Source: Thermohalobaculum sp039187815 (lineage in GTDB: Bacteria; Pseudomonadota; Alphaproteobacteria; Rhodobacterales; Rhodobacteraceae). Taken from it: a stretch of 5,893 nt of DNA. Shown one piece after another: positions 5,069-5,893 of this stretch. The translations under genes were made by a program, and so were the position numbers. The DNA is taken from the NCBI GenBank assembly GCA_039187815.1, contig JBCCZI010000181.1:1-5893 (forward strand), read 5' to 3'. The notes beneath the pieces were generated by a model. That model saw nothing but the letters and a program-made list of their open reading frames with translations. It had not been told where the DNA came from and did not search any database. How positions within the stretch are numbered: the first letter of the stretch is position 1; each line of letters begins with the position of its first letter.

Positions 5069-5605
5069 ATGACCGCGCTTGCGCCATACCACGCGGTCGA
5101 GGAGGCGCAGCCTCTGCCCAAGCGGCCCGGCCTGTTTGCGCGCGCGCGGATCTGGCTGTCGATGACGGTCATTGCCGCGATCATGCGGGTGATCTCGGGA
5201 CGAGAGATGGCCGATGCGCTCCGCAAAAAGCGGGGCGAGGCGTACCGGCCGCCGGAGCCGATCGAGCCCTTTGGCCTGCATTTCGATGCCAATGCCGAGC
5301 CCGAGCGCCTGCTGACCAGGGAGACCGACGACCCCGCCTTTCTGATCGAGCAGCGTGTCTCCACCCTGGCAGATCGGCCGGATTGGATCCTGGTGGAATT
5401 CATCAACATGATGAGCGGGCTCAGCTTAACCGCGGCGCTGCTGTCCGAGCCGTTGCCGGGCACCGATGTGTACTACTTCCGCCGCACGTACACGCAGACG
5501 CTCAAGACTCAGCACGACTATCACCTGTATCGCGACGGCCAGCCGATCCGCCGGGTGATGGCTCACAAGGCCATTCCGACCGATGGGGATGATGAGCGCC
5601 GGTGA
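5069..5605 (+). CDS. Unrecognised protein, 5' part of an interrupted gene
   Basis: I do not recognise the family. From ATG 5069 to TGA 5605 the frame encodes 178 residues. Residues about 24-40 (RARIWLSMTVIAAIMRV) form one hydrophobic or amphipathic segment that may be a membrane anchor. The rest is soluble-looking, with IEPFGLHFDAN (76-86), PDWILVEFINMM (108-119), YYFRRTYTQTLKTQHDYHLY (about 135-154) and RDGQPIRRVMAHKAIPTDGDDERR at the end. A TTG at 5021 would lengthen it by 16 residues but lies inside the terminator hairpin, so 5069 is preferred. Neither start has a good Shine-Dalgarno, and no promoter was found. The same frame stays coding-like beyond this stop (next entry), so this is probably the front of a 247-residue protein broken by nonsense mutations, or one made whole by UGA readthrough. 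Confidence 0.6.
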   Translation: MTALAPYHAVEEAQPLPKRPGLFARARIWLSMTVIAAIMRVISGREMADALRKKRGEAYRPPEPIEPFGLHFDANAEPERLLTRETDDPAFLIEQRVSTLADRPDWILVEFINMMSGLSLTAALLSEPLPGTDVYYFRRTYTQTLKTQHDYHLYRDGQPIRRVMAHKAIPTDGDDERR

Positions 5606-5812
5606 GAGGGCTATGCCGAGGTCGCGTTCCAGCTCCATGAGGACCCGCATGGTTATGCCGTTCAGACCTGAGCGGATATGCTGACCGCCGAGAAGCAGGC
5701 GGCCTTGTTCCATCGGTTGATCGGGCTTGAGATCGGTGTGCTCTTTGCGACGGGCGCGCGCCAGACGCGCGTGCTGTTGTCGAGCAAACCGGGTGGCGCC
5801 TCGATCCAATAG
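5606..5812 (+). pseudogene. 3' continuation of the interrupted gene, with a second in-frame TGA
   Basis: Directly after TGA 5603-5605, in the same frame, the sequence reads EGYAEVAFQLHEDPHGYAVQT, then a second TGA (5669-5671), then ADMLTAEKQAALFHRLIGLE and on to ARQTRVLLSSKPGGASIQ before TAG 5810-5812. Codon choice is the normal GC-rich pattern and the residues look like a folded domain, so this is real former or current coding sequence. Putting Trp at both TGA codons gives RRWEGYAEV and VQTWADML, which read naturally; each would need just one G-to-A change from TGG. No ribosome site is placed for independent translation, although an in-frame ATG exists at 5678. Together with the preceding part, the intact gene would span 5069-5812. 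Confidence 0.65.
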
Positions 5813-5893
5813 GCGTCTTTTGAGGTGGTGGGGGTTTTGGTGGTGTTGGCGGTTTTGGCGGGGTGGCCATGGATGTGTGGGGTGGGGGGTGCC
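5813..5893. repeat. G/T-rich tract with an 18-base tandem repeat
   Basis: By hand count about 86% of these 81 plus-strand bases are G or T. Positions 5833-5850 and 5851-5868 are two adjacent 18-base units, both starting GGTTTTGG and matching at 14 of 18 bases. In frame they would encode G-F-G-G-V-G and G-F-G-G-V-A, but an in-frame TGA at 5821 closes that frame upstream. Several GGG/GGGG runs give quadruplex potential. The tract runs to the window edge, so its extent is unknown. Confidence 0.6.

Noticed and set aside
4741..5463. Minus-strand open frame of 240 codons opposite the zeta gene and the interrupted gene
   Set aside because: It is Arg/Ser/Pro-rich, spans two plus-strand genes, and has no motif.
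5008..5592. Plus-strand frame of 194 codons overlapping the interrupted gene, one frame off
   Set aside because: Ala/Arg/Gly-rich with many His and Cys residues, as expected for an out-of-frame reading. The frame from 5069 has balanced composition and continues as coding past its stop.
5603..5671. Genome-wide reassignment of TGA to Trp
   Set aside because: The LysM, cyclo-ligase, purC and zeta genes all end at TGA where the family ends, and Trp is TGG throughout, so the standard code applies.
5502..5870. Minus-strand Pro-rich frame beginning MATPPKPPTPPKPP
   Set aside because: The Pro/Lys repeat is the antisense reading of the G/T-rich tract, and the remainder is antisense to coding sequence.

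Overview
The window looks like a chromosomal segment of a GC-rich alphaproteobacterium, most likely of the Rhodobacterales type. The main pointer is the DUF1476 / ATPase zeta-subunit gene, a family essentially confined to alphaproteobacteria. It sits next to ordinary alphaproteobacterial housekeeping genes (purC, a 5-formyl-THF cyclo-ligase, a YmdB-type phosphodiesterase). I see no insertion sequence, integrase, CRISPR array, tRNA or rRNA.

Layout from left to right. Positions 1-421 hold no gene I can support and include a strikingly AT-rich island at about 271-360. A YmdB-like metallophosphoesterase (minus, 422-1240) is divergent from a secreted LysM protein (plus, 1443-2831). The centre of the LysM protein carries eleven copies of a Q-L-L-Q-P motif. 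Convergent with the LysM gene is 5-formyltetrahydrofolate cyclo-ligase (minus, 2851-3417). Just upstream of it, on the same strand, the 276-base gap up to purC folds like a 6S RNA (about 3481-3622); the gene pair 6S RNA then cyclo-ligase is a known proteobacterial arrangement. purC (minus, 3694-4458) has a good sigma70-type promoter and is divergent from the zeta-subunit gene (plus, 4674-5003). The zeta gene ends in a strong hairpin that contains its stop codon. Next is an unrecognised gene (plus, from 5069) whose reading frame stops at TGA 5603 but remains clearly coding, through a second TGA, to TAG 5812. The window ends in a G/T-rich tract with an 18-base tandem repeat.

The genes do not form a single pathway. 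Purine synthesis (PurC) and one-carbon folate recycling (cyclo-ligase) are linked because purine synthesis uses formyl-THF. The putative 6S RNA would adjust RNA polymerase use in stationary phase, and the zeta subunit restrains ATP hydrolysis by F1Fo-ATPase. The LysM protein presumably acts at the cell wall.

The points most worth a second look are the interrupted gene with two in-frame TGA codons where Trp would fit, the unannotated 6S RNA candidate, the QLLQP repeat protein, the stop codon inside a terminator-like hairpin, and two palindromes close to gene starts. I found no convincing new multi-gene system.
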